A stretch of DNA of 41,700 bases from Bacteroidales bacterium (GTDB taxonomy: Bacteria; Bacteroidota; Bacteroidia; Bacteroidales; VadinHA17): NCBI GenBank assembly GCA_025455395.1, contig JALOMO010000021.1, positions 1 through 41,700 of the forward strand, given 5' to 3'. This document shows, one piece after another, positions 17,333 to 26,169 of the stretch; the stretch's first letter is position 1, and every line of letters starts with the position of its first letter. The notes beneath the pieces were generated by a model, which was not told the DNA's origin, made no database searches, and was given only the letters and a program-made list of their open reading frames with translations. The position numbers and the translations under genes were made by a program.

Positions 17333-17904
17333 AATACAACAGGTTTTGTGCTAATTTAAGCAGAACAAATGAGATATATGATTGAAGTTCAATTCGTTTT
17401 GACGAACATAAATAAAAATGTGACTAATTTGATGAATTTTAACTTAAACAAGAGCTCCAAAAGACTCTATATATCAATTCGTCTAGCATTGTAGCAATCA
17501 GTAAGAGATGATTTTTATTGACATGGTGATAAAAGCATTAAAAGATATTCGTTATAATTATTTCATTTCCCATTTAATTCTTGCCCTGAAATTGGCCAAC
17601 AAGAACGGAAATATGGAATCTGGGACTCGGAATTTCAAGCCATAATTTATAAATCAATCCCTATAAAAAACAGCTCCTTGTCCGGGCATTCAGGATATCC
17701 TTAACAGATTTACTGAAGCAAAGCATTTAATTTGAATTAATTAATGAAATATCTGAATTGTTGTTTAATACAAATTAATCTCGAATAATCATGTTTCATG
17801 CAGGGTAACTAGCTTACAATCCGGTCATATAGTATATCGCTGTGAGCTGGTTATCAGTTATCTCGCAGATTAGTTATCTTTCGTGCCGGATAAAAGAGTG
17901 AAAG
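17333..17904. other. AT-rich intergenic region between divergent genes
   Basis: About 570 bases without a supportable gene. TATCTTTC at 17875-17882 is one base off the -7 consensus and could serve the serine hydrolase gene that starts at 17905. Nothing else is evident. Confidence 0.5.
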
Positions 17905-18969
17905 ATGAAAGCAAAACTGATTGTATTAACGGCAGTCATTCAATTGCTGGTATTTCTCTCCTGCAGCCGTGAGGCTGAACAATATGACTTTCACTGGCCG
18001 GTATCATCTCCCGCCACTGAGGGCCTTGACAAGAAAATGATCGACTCTGCATTCATCAGAGCCGGACAGCTGGGCTTCGTTGACGGCCTTCTTATTATTA
18101 GGAACGGAAAACTTATAGCCGAGAAGTATTATAACGGTTACAGCAGGCATTCACCGCATCAAATCTATTCCGATACAAAAAGCTTTATGTCTGCCCTTGT
18201 CGGAATAGCACTTGATCAGGGTCTTATCGAGAGCCTTGAAAAAAAGATAATGGACTTTTTTCCGGAGTATGCCTACACAGGTATGGATCAAAGGTTCTAC
18301 GACATTACCGTCAGGCATCTGCTCACCATGAGAATGGGTATTGACAAGGAAGAAAATAACCTCCTTGCTATTGTCGCCACGGATAACTGGATCAGGGAAA
18401 CCTTCAAACTCCCTCTCTTATTCGATCCTGGCACAAAATTCTCCTATAATTCCCTCGAGACACATCTGTTGTCAGCGATAATTACCAGGACCAGCGGTAT
18501 GTCAGCCCTGGAATTTGCAGTCAAAAATCTCACCGGGCCGGCAGGCATTGAAATCATTGCATGGAGCACTGATCCCCAAGGTAACTCCACCGGCGGATAT
18601 GACATTTACATGAAGCCGTACGACATGGCAGTACTTGGCTACCTGTATCTTAACGGCGGTAAGATTGAAAACATTCAGATAGTTCCTGAAGAGTGGGTTA
18701 ATGCATCCCTTGCTCCAACATGGCCCAGCAATGGCAGGGAGTGGGGCGCCCTGACCGACTACAATTACGGTTATCTGTGGTGGCTTGGAAAAATAAATGG
18801 TCATTCCCTCTTTATGGCTATGGGAATGGGCGGGCAATACATAATGGTATTTCCCGGACAAAACCTTATAGTGGTCACCACCGCAAATAAGAATATAGGT
18901 TGGGATAACAACCAGGAACTTCCTATTATAGAAGTGGTTTCACAGTATATACTTGAGGCTGTCAAATAA
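17905..18969 (+). CDS. Serine hydrolase lipoprotein, beta-lactamase family
   Basis: A 354-residue protein with a lipoprotein signal (VFLSC, Cys20) and a class C beta-lactamase-like fold. Ser89-Asp-Thr-Lys92 is the SxxK motif and Tyr181-Asn-Ser183 the second catalytic element. The MGMGGQYIMVFP strand near the end stands where the KTG-like motif is normally found. It is probably a peptidase or esterase facing the periplasm. It is distinct from the hydrolase at 12727: it is shorter, lipid-anchored and lacks the long N-terminal extension. The NTF2-like lipoprotein gene follows after 78 bases. Confidence 0.87.
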   Translation: MKAKLIVLTAVIQLLVFLSCSREAEQYDFHWPVSSPATEGLDKKMIDSAFIRAGQLGFVDGLLIIRNGKLIAEKYYNGYSRHSPHQIYSDTKSFMSALVGIALDQGLIESLEKKIMDFFPEYAYTGMDQRFYDITVRHLLTMRMGIDKEENNLLAIVATDNWIRETFKLPLLFDPGTKFSYNSLETHLLSAIITRTSGMSALEFAVKNLTGPAGIEIIAWSTDPQGNSTGGYDIYMKPYDMAVLGYLYLNGGKIENIQIVPEEWVNASLAPTWPSNGREWGALTDYNYGYLWWLGKINGHSLFMAMGMGGQYIMVFPGQNLIVVTTANKNIGWDNNQELPIIEVVSQYILEAVK

Positions 18970-18997
18970 TACTGTCACTCATGATAAGGGTCTTTCG

Positions 18998-19005
18998 TAT
19001 CTTTG
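18998..19005 (+). promoter_or_regulatory. Predicted -7 box before the NTF2-like gene
   Basis: TATCTTTG fits TAnnTTTG exactly and lies 42 bases before the ATG at 19048. It suggests the NTF2-like gene can be transcribed separately from the serine hydrolase. The -33 region is weak. Confidence 0.4.
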
Positions 19006-19047
19006 GGTTAGGGGTAAAGTAATATAAGTCAGTTTTATAATAATACC

Positions 19048-19545
19048 ATGAAAACGAAATGCATCACCTTAAAACTCTTTGTGTCATGCCTTCTCTTTGC
19101 AGTCTCTGCTTCCTGTTGCAGGCAAAAAAACGAAGCCCGTGAGCCCATGGAGGATCTTCAGCTTATTGAGAAAACTATTAACGACTGTATTGGCTGGGCA
19201 AAGACTAAGGATACCAGCCTTCTGTACTCAGTCATTGCAGACAGTGAAGAGTACCTTGAGGTCCACCCGACTGACAACGTTGTAAAAGGAATTAGTGAAT
19301 TCAGGCAACTTGAGAATTTTTGGCTGAATCCTGATTTCAGGGCAGTCAGGTACGAAATAAGAGACCTGAAGATTAATCTGTCACAAACGGGAGATGTCGC
19401 CTGGTGGTACTGCATACTTGATGACATTAATGAATGGAAAGGAGAACCCGCCTGCTGGGAGAACACCCGGTGGACCGGGGTGCTTGAAAAACGTGACGGC
19501 AAATGGGTGATCGTTCAGATGCACTTCTCGTTTGCAGACAAATAG
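19048..19545 (+). CDS. NTF2-like (SnoaL/DUF4440-type) lipoprotein
   Basis: A 165-residue protein with a signal peptide ending in a lipobox (FAVSASC, lipidated Cys near residue 23). The mature part has the NTF2-like cone fold: an N-terminal helix with DCIGWAKTKDTSLLYSVI, then strands with GDVAWWYCILDD, WENTRWTGVLEKRDGKWVIV and QMHFSFAD at the end. Such domains can be enzymes or small-ligand binders, and no catalytic residues stand out. It is probably anchored in the periplasm. The neighbours give no clear pathway. Confidence 0.8.
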   Translation: MKTKCITLKLFVSCLLFAVSASCCRQKNEAREPMEDLQLIEKTINDCIGWAKTKDTSLLYSVIADSEEYLEVHPTDNVVKGISEFRQLENFWLNPDFRAVRYEIRDLKINLSQTGDVAWWYCILDDINEWKGEPACWENTRWTGVLEKRDGKWVIVQMHFSFADK

Positions 19546-19658
19546 TACGAAAGTCGCTATATGTCCATTAATAAGCAATAGAGCTACGGACACTTGAATA
19601 TTTGAATGAAATTGTTCAATTACTGTAACATTTCATTAAAACTTTCGTCTTTTCTTTG

Positions 19659-22046
19659 ATGATGAAGCAGTTTTTCATATCATCCCTGAGGTATATTGCC
19701 AGAAACAAGACCATAACAATTATAAATTCTATTGGACTTACCTTCGGCATAACCTTCTCGGTACTTATCAGCCTCTACGTTGTAAAAGAACTCTCAGTTG
19801 ATAAATCATTCATTAAAGGGAGCAGGATATTCCGCCTAGAGTATCAGTACCCTGAACGGAATCCTGGTGCTGTCATGGTTTCAGCTGTTGGCCCCGATCT
19901 CAAAAACAGCCTGGCAGGAATAGAAGATGTAGTCAGGGTCCAGTTCGGGCAGGATGTTGTATTAATGAAGGATGAAGCCAACTATGTTAATATTCCAGGG
20001 GTATGTATTGCTGACTCAGGCTTTTTTGATTTTTTCGAGCAGACCTGGGTATACGGAAGCCCGGAAGGTGCTCTGAACAAACCCTGGAGCCTGGTCCTTA
20101 CTGATGAGATGGCGACCATGATTTTTGGTGATGTTAATCCGGTCGGACTAAATCTCTTTTATCAATCGCGGTCAAATCCTGTTACCATTACAGGAGTAAT
20201 TAAAAAGAGAGATGATTCCCATCTCCGGTATGATGCAATTCTGTCTCTGGTCACACGGAACGCGGAAAGCCCTACGATACTTCATACCTATTCAACCCAG
20301 CAATGGTTAACCTATTTTCTGGTACATGAAGGAACGAACCCCGATACCCTTGAAGATCAGATATACAATCATCTGCTGGAACTTGTGCCATATCTGAAGG
20401 ATGGATCAGGGAACAGGGATTTCAAGGTGATTCTCAATCCATTGAAAGATATTTACTTTGACAGGAAATCGCGTGATCTGGCCGTAGTGCACGGCAATCG
20501 CAGCCTGGTGATGGTATTTATTGCTTCAGCTCTGCTCATAATTCTGATTGCCTGTATAAATTTTATCAATCTCAGTACTGCAAGGGCTATTAAAAGAGCC
20601 AGGGAGGTAGGATTAAGGAAGCTGGCCGGGTCAAAAAGAGGAACACTTATCCGGCAATTTCTGGTTGAGTCATTCATCATAAGTACCGTTTCCACCCTGC
20701 TTGCTGTTTTGATTGCGGAGGCTTTGCTTCCATATTTTAACACGCTTACAGGTAACAATCTGGTTATCTCCTATATTGACAATGTCTATACTATTCCATC
20801 CCTGCTCGCCATTATCATCGTGACCGGAGTCCTTGCCGGGCTCTATCCTGCTTATCATATCTCCTCCTATAAACCGCTAATGGTAATTAAAGGGGAGGTA
20901 ACCAGCGGTCGTAAATCGCTGGCATTCAGGAGAAGCCTGATCATATTCCAGTTCTTTATCTCTGTGATATTGATTAACTGTTCACTACTGATAAACAAAC
21001 AGTTGAATTATACCCGCGAAAAGGACCTCGGATTTGAAAAAGAACGGATTCTTACAATCGACCTTCCTGCTGCAGTTATCAGGAACAGGGACAATGTCAG
21101 GGAAAGGCTATTGGATAATCCTGAAATCATTGAAGTTTCTTACTCCTTTACAATCCCGGGCAGCCAACTTAATTACGAAGGATTCAAAATAAATAATATA
21201 TCTGTTAATCCCCAGGTTTTCAGCATTGATCCGTACTACATTAAAACATTTGGACTGGAGCTTACAGCCGGGAGAGGGTTTGATAATAACATCAGCACTG
21301 ATTCTGTGAGTAACTGCATAATCAATGAAACACTTGCTAAACAGACCGGGATGGAGGATCCGCTTAATGGCTCGTTCCTGCACGAAAGCTGGTATATAAC
21401 AATGTTCCCCGTAAAAAATATCAGGATTATCGGCGTCGTAAAAGATTTCCATTTCAAATCCTTCAGAACAGCAATTGAACCGTTGATGCTGGCCTGGAAT
21501 CCTGATTGGTTCAGCTACATAAATATCAAGATTGCTGAAGGTAAGGTTGGTCCGGCAATGCAAAAAATCAGAGAGGTGCTTGATGAGTATGCCCCGGGAA
21601 TACCGATGGAATATCAGTTCATTGACGACAGCTTCGACAAGATGTACAAATCGGATGAAAGGATGGGAAAAATATTCTTGTGGTTTACCTTACTCGCCAT
21701 GCTTATTTCAATACTTGGGATTGTAGGAATGGCATTTTTTGCTGCTGAACAAAAAATCAGGGAGACAGCAATCCGCAAAACGTACGGTGCTTCGGTCAGC
21801 TCAGTTGTCTCAAGGTTTGCCGGTGAATTCATACTGCTGGCATTAATTGCGAATGTCATCGGATCTCCTCTGTTTATCTGGCTTGGTATGCAATGGCTTG
21901 ACGATTTTGTCTATAAGACCACAATTGATGCCCCGATTATCATTACCACAGCTGTAATTAGTATCTCGATCGCGATGTTCACGGTTATTTCAGTTACATG
22001 GAGGGCAGCAATTTCAAATCCTGCAGATTCACTAAGATATGAATAG
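19659..22046 (+). CDS. FtsX/MacB-type ABC transporter permease
   Basis: A 795-residue inner-membrane protein with the duplicated MacB-periplasmic-core plus FtsX layout: an N-terminal helix (about 20-45), a periplasmic domain (about 50-265), three helices (about 280-405), a connecting helix (about 425-445), a second periplasmic domain, and three C-terminal helices. Typical FtsX strings include NLSTARAIKRAREVGLRK and, near the end, ETAIRKTYGAS. Permeases of this kind act with a MacB-like ATPase in export of lipids, peptides or antibiotics, or in lipoprotein movement. No ATPase gene is adjacent, so the partner must be elsewhere. ATG codons at 19659 and 19662 are both possible; a TTG at 19656 is unlikely. 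Confidence 0.9.
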   Translation: MMKQFFISSLRYIARNKTITIINSIGLTFGITFSVLISLYVVKELSVDKSFIKGSRIFRLEYQYPERNPGAVMVSAVGPDLKNSLAGIEDVVRVQFGQDVVLMKDEANYVNIPGVCIADSGFFDFFEQTWVYGSPEGALNKPWSLVLTDEMATMIFGDVNPVGLNLFYQSRSNPVTITGVIKKRDDSHLRYDAILSLVTRNAESPTILHTYSTQQWLTYFLVHEGTNPDTLEDQIYNHLLELVPYLKDGSGNRDFKVILNPLKDIYFDRKSRDLAVVHGNRSLVMVFIASALLIILIACINFINLSTARAIKRAREVGLRKLAGSKRGTLIRQFLVESFIISTVSTLLAVLIAEALLPYFNTLTGNNLVISYIDNVYTIPSLLAIIIVTGVLAGLYPAYHISSYKPLMVIKGEVTSGRKSLAFRRSLIIFQFFISVILINCSLLINKQLNYTREKDLGFEKERILTIDLPAAVIRNRDNVRERLLDNPEIIEVSYSFTIPGSQLNYEGFKINNISVNPQVFSIDPYYIKTFGLELTAGRGFDNNISTDSVSNCIINETLAKQTGMEDPLNGSFLHESWYITMFPVKNIRIIGVVKDFHFKSFRTAIEPLMLAWNPDWFSYINIKIAEGKVGPAMQKIREVLDEYAPGIPMEYQFIDDSFDKMYKSDERMGKIFLWFTLLAMLISILGIVGMAFFAAEQKIRETAIRKTYGASVSSVVSRFAGEFILLALIANVIGSPLFIWLGMQWLDDFVYKTTIDAPIIITTAVISISIAMFTVISVTWRAAISNPADSLRYE

Positions 22047-22214
22047 AAACTTCTATATCATTTTCGCGCTTAATCGGCTGCAGTCCTGCTAACGGTACTC
22101 CTGTTAAGGCCTTCAGGAAACTTATTTTGGCTGATTGTAAAAGGCATCTGGTGCATATCCGGCCGTATAAGGAAATTGGTAAAAGGAGTTCTTTAATTCT
22201 AGAAGTAGTTTGTC

Positions 22215-23270
22215 ATGGGAACATTCCTTGATTACAACAGCTGGTGGTTTTATTTCATTTTTGCCGCCATAATCAGCTGGCCGGTCAGGGGCCTGGATAA
22301 AGTAATACTAACAGATGACCCGGTGAGATTCCTTTATTCGGATACATCAACAGTCTCTGATAGCACAGCAATCATGACCTATGTCTCCTCCGGCGATCAG
22401 GTGCGTTTGGTGCAGGCAATGATAAAAAGTGTGAGAGAATTTGGAGGCCCGTACAGAAACAGCAATATCTACATTGTTGTTGAGGATCAGATTAACCAGA
22501 TATGCAACTCTCTTAATGGTGATAATATCGAATTACTTTCATTGCAGATTGACAGTGCTTTTACTGATTACCCGCTAGCCGTAAAAGCTTTTGCCGCTGC
22601 ACAGGTTGAAAAGAATGTTGCGGGGAATGTCAGATCACTTATCTGGCTTGATCCCGGTGTTTTGGCTATAAATTCTATTGAGGCTCTTGACCTTCAGAAG
22701 AATTATGATGCTGCTATTCGCCCTGTTACTCTCAGAAACGATATTGGCATCCCGCCGGGAACAGAACCTGATGGATACTGGAAACCTATTTATGAAACCA
22801 ACCGGCTTAATTATAAAAAGCTGCATACGGTAAGAACCATCGTTGATAAAGAGGAAATACAGCCATACTACAACTGCGAGGTTTATTCAGTGAATCCAAG
22901 GCTCGGAATTTGCAGGGAATGGGCCATTCAACTCTCTGGCTTACTGAGAAATGAAATCTATCAGCAAACGTCCTGTACAACTTTTCTCCGTCAACTGTTT
23001 CTTCATCAGGCTGTGCTAAGTGGTGTTGTCACATCCAAAGTACAAAGGAACAGGCTGAAACTAATACCTCTGACAAGCAGTTATCCATTTAATCAACATG
23101 GTAAATTGCCATCAGACAGAAAGATAACCTGGCTGAATGAGTCGAAAATCATTATTTTCGACAATGCCTGGGCTAAGATTCCCGAATGGGAGAATTTGAT
23201 ACCTTCACATGATCCCCTGAAATCCTGGCTCAGGGAAACATATCTTGAGTACCTTAATATGGAGAAGTGA
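22215..23270 (+). CDS. Unknown protein, glycosyltransferase-A-like pattern
   Basis: A 351-residue protein with a hydrophobic N-terminus (WWFYFIFAAIISW), either a signal peptide or an anchor. Strand-helix alternation starts with IMTYVSSGDQVRLVQAMIKS and NIYIVVEDQ, and leads to RSLIWLDPGVLAINS. This order resembles nucleotide-sugar-dependent GT-A folds, where the last string would hold the metal-binding acidic residue, but the DxD motif is not complete. I do not assign a function. It is followed after 65 bases by the Ntn-hydrolase fusion gene on the same strand, which suggests a shared role in the cell envelope. Confidence 0.7.
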   Translation: MGTFLDYNSWWFYFIFAAIISWPVRGLDKVILTDDPVRFLYSDTSTVSDSTAIMTYVSSGDQVRLVQAMIKSVREFGGPYRNSNIYIVVEDQINQICNSLNGDNIELLSLQIDSAFTDYPLAVKAFAAAQVEKNVAGNVRSLIWLDPGVLAINSIEALDLQKNYDAAIRPVTLRNDIGIPPGTEPDGYWKPIYETNRLNYKKLHTVRTIVDKEEIQPYYNCEVYSVNPRLGICREWAIQLSGLLRNEIYQQTSCTTFLRQLFLHQAVLSGVVTSKVQRNRLKLIPLTSSYPFNQHGKLPSDRKITWLNESKIIIFDNAWAKIPEWENLIPSHDPLKSWLRETYLEYLNMEK

Positions 23271-23335
23271 ACTACTAGCCACTCGGATCCCATACTGCGG
23301 CGAAAAATGGAATACTGTAATAAAATAATTAAACA

Positions 23336-24988
23336 ATGAAAAGTATTCTTCTGATTACAATTTTACAGTTGTTCTGCTTATCTCTTTTTTCACAGAAACA
23401 GGCACCTTCCGGCTGCTCAGTTATCACTGTCGCCAAAGACAGTAGTGTATTCTTCGGAGGTAACGACGATTTTAACAATCCCGACCAGTATTACTGGGTT
23501 GAACCGGGAGATTCCTCCAGGTACGGAGTGATCTGGATTGGAAAGCCCGATAATCCCCAGCAGGGTGTTAATGAAAAATTCCTGGCTTACGATGCAAACG
23601 GACTCCCAAGGTTTGAGGTGAATCCCCATCCTGAAAGAATTCCTGTCAAAGGAGAATATTACCATAACTATTTAATGCAGATAATGCATGAGTGCTCAAC
23701 TGTGACGGAAGTTATCGAGTGGGCCAATAAGCATCAGCATTTTCCATATATGCACGATCAGATGCATTTTGCAGATAAAACCGGCGATGCAGTGATAATC
23801 AGTGCAGGAAAAGATGGTGAAATGGTGTTTACAAGGAAAGCCCCGGGTGACGGATTCCTGGTATCCACAAATTTTAATGTTGCCAATCCGGCAAATGCAT
23901 CTGAATATCCATGCTGGCGGTATGATAAAGCCAATGAGATGCTGGGTCAGCTTATAAACAGAGAAGGGTCACTGACTTTTATTGATATTACAAATGTTAT
24001 GGATGCCATTCACCAGGAAGGTGCAAGCTGGACAATTGAATCCCTGGTGGCTGACCTTACAAATGGTGTGATCTACCTCTATTTTTTCTACCAGTATGAT
24101 ACTCCGGTAATTATTAATGTACAGGAGGAGCTCCTAAATCCAAGGGAAGCCGGTCCTCTCAGCAGACTTTTTCCGGAAGATGTGCAACAGGAGGCTGCAA
24201 GCCGTTACAGGCAGGTAACAAAACCTGTCAGGATAAATAATGTCATTGGCAGATCGTGGAGTGCCCTGATATTATGCAGCTTGATCCTGCTGCTAATCAT
24301 CCCTCCGCTCAATAAAGGCCTTAGATTCTGGATACCGGCCATTCTTGTACTTGGCCCCTTCGCATTAGCTGCCAGGCTATTAACTCTTAATCCGGCTAGT
24401 ACTTCAATATGGCGCAAGGCTCTTATCGAGACTGCCGGGAACATAGTAACTGTTGTTATTCCTTACCTTGTTGCATTAGTTATTATGATATTAAGTATGA
24501 TATCAGGAGGTGTTGGTCAGCAGCAGCAGGCTTTACTTATATTCGCCTTCCCTTTATTGGCATCCTGGATCATTTTTCAATCCCCTATCCTGGCATTAAC
24601 TGGAAAAGTGAACTTTTTCAAATTCCTGTTTCAACATCTTCCGCAGGCATTGGCTACCACATTCCTCGTACTGGGCGGCATCTTCCCTCTCTCCATGGTA
24701 CTTATAAACAAGACCATTGTAATGTCACAGTTAATTCCTCTGTCACCCTGGATTGTAATGACCTGGCTGGCAATAATAGTAGCCGGCAGCATGATTGGCG
24801 GAGTTTTTGTTTTCTTCTACGAGTACTGGGCAGTAAAGAGAGGTTACCAGGCATGGATCGTCTTCACCGGAAATGAAGGTGAAGTGAGTACACCAAAATG
24901 GGGTAAGATCTGGTGGTGGCTGCCAATCAGCATTTTATTCCTTCTTGCAGGATTGATCGCAGGAGTAATGCTGCTAAAAGTACTATAA
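23336..24988 (+). CDS. Ntn-hydrolase domain fused to a polytopic membrane domain
   Basis: A 550-residue protein with a signal peptide (about 1-20), a predicted cysteine Ntn-hydrolase domain (27-290) and about seven membrane helices (306-548). Cys27 in SGCSVITVAKDSSVFFGGND sits like the N-terminal nucleophile of choloylglycine hydrolase/penicillin V acylase relatives, followed by the GNDDF turn. HFADKTGDAVII, FLVSTNF and YPCWRYD (Arg195) match other family positions. Exposure of Cys27 would need removal of a short propeptide, as in acid ceramidase-type enzymes. The domain probably works outside the cytoplasm on an amide bond. The C-terminal helices are not of a family I recognise. Family assignment is by motif order only. 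Confidence 0.8.
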   Translation: MKSILLITILQLFCLSLFSQKQAPSGCSVITVAKDSSVFFGGNDDFNNPDQYYWVEPGDSSRYGVIWIGKPDNPQQGVNEKFLAYDANGLPRFEVNPHPERIPVKGEYYHNYLMQIMHECSTVTEVIEWANKHQHFPYMHDQMHFADKTGDAVIISAGKDGEMVFTRKAPGDGFLVSTNFNVANPANASEYPCWRYDKANEMLGQLINREGSLTFIDITNVMDAIHQEGASWTIESLVADLTNGVIYLYFFYQYDTPVIINVQEELLNPREAGPLSRLFPEDVQQEAASRYRQVTKPVRINNVIGRSWSALILCSLILLLIIPPLNKGLRFWIPAILVLGPFALAARLLTLNPASTSIWRKALIETAGNIVTVVIPYLVALVIMILSMISGGVGQQQQALLIFAFPLLASWIIFQSPILALTGKVNFFKFLFQHLPQALATTFLVLGGIFPLSMVLINKTIVMSQLIPLSPWIVMTWLAIIVAGSMIGGVFVFFYEYWAVKRGYQAWIVFTGNEGEVSTPKWGKIWWWLPISILFLLAGLIAGVMLLKVL

Positions 24989-25010
24989 ACTCAAATTAAT
25001 CAACTCCGAA

Positions 25011-26036
25011 ATGAAAAGACTTCAATTTCTCTGCTTAGCCATAATAATCCTGTTGCCGGTAATGAACGCCCAGGAGAAGACTATTTCTGCAAATGTGATT
25101 GGATCTTACCTGGGACAAAATCCTCCCGGCATGACTCCTGAACTCTTTGCTCCGGATATTATTGCAACCGGCTATTATGAACGAGACATAACAATATCGC
25201 CTGACGGTACCGAAATATTCTATGGATTGCTTACAGGCCGGCATGTAACTATCTTATATACAAGGCTGTCAAATGGCAAATGGACAGAGCCTGAAACTGC
25301 CTCCTTTGCCCGTGACAGTAAATATTTCTTCCTTGAACCATGTTTTTCCCATGATGGAAAAACAGTCTATTTTCTCTCGACCATGCCTCCGGAAGGGAAA
25401 GAGCCAAAGCCGGGATGGGCTTACCAGAATATCTGGGCTTCAGACAGGAAGAGTGATGGAACATGGGGTGAAGTGTATAATCCCGATACGACTCTTAACA
25501 TGCCAAACTCGCAGTTTTATCCGTCACTGACTAATACAGGGACACTCTATTTTACCAGAAGTGACGAGAAGACAGGAAAATCCGAGATATTAAGGGCAGG
25601 AAAAAAGGATAACATTTTTGATACTCCCGAGCTCCTCCCCCCGGTTATCAACGGCAATGGCAACATTTATAATGCTTTTGTTTCACCTGATGAAAGTTTC
25701 CTCATCGGATGCGTTGAAAACAAGAACAATCAAATTAATCCCGGCTTTTCAAATTATTACATTTTTTTCAGGGATAGCCTTGGTAACTGGAGTGAAGGCA
25801 TCTCATTTGGTCCTGAAATAAACATGAAAGGCAGCAATGCCATCTCTGCCTCAGTTTCACCTGACGGAAAGTATCTCTTTTTTTCGGCAAGGACAACAAG
25901 CGAAAAGATGAAGGAAGTATCCGCAAAGAATACTCTTGGTGCTTTAAAGGAGTACCTCAACAGTCCGCAGAATGGTAACTACGATATTTACTGGGTGTCA
26001 ACCGGTGTAATAGAAGCCCTGAAGCCAAAAAAGTGA
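25011..26036 (+). CDS. PD40/TolB-like beta-propeller protein, exported
   Basis: A 341-residue protein with a signal peptide ending near PVMNAQ and several WD40-like PD40 repeats. The motif S-P-D-G-x-x-(I/L)-(F/Y)-F appears as SPDGTEIFYG, SHDGKTVYFLS, SPDESFLIG and SPDGKYLFFSA. Such six-bladed propellers usually bind proteins, peptides or glycans in the periplasm. It starts 22 bases after the Ntn-hydrolase fusion gene, so the two are very likely co-transcribed and may act together. No catalytic residues are evident. Confidence 0.87.
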   Translation: MKRLQFLCLAIIILLPVMNAQEKTISANVIGSYLGQNPPGMTPELFAPDIIATGYYERDITISPDGTEIFYGLLTGRHVTILYTRLSNGKWTEPETASFARDSKYFFLEPCFSHDGKTVYFLSTMPPEGKEPKPGWAYQNIWASDRKSDGTWGEVYNPDTTLNMPNSQFYPSLTNTGTLYFTRSDEKTGKSEILRAGKKDNIFDTPELLPPVINGNGNIYNAFVSPDESFLIGCVENKNNQINPGFSNYYIFFRDSLGNWSEGISFGPEINMKGSNAISASVSPDGKYLFFSARTTSEKMKEVSAKNTLGALKEYLNSPQNGNYDIYWVSTGVIEALKPKK

Positions 26037-26169
26037 TAAGTTCGTGTTTTGATCGATAGCGAGGATGTAGATTCAGTGCAATAAGCATGAGCTTCTCCCA
26101 GTGAAAATTGTTCCTGATTTATTCTAAAGCACTTGACTTGACTCAAAACTTGGATTAAATTGTGAAATA

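Noticed and set aside
19659-22046. Complete MacB-type export system
   Set aside because: No ATPase or membrane-fusion protein gene is adjacent, so only the permease can be called.
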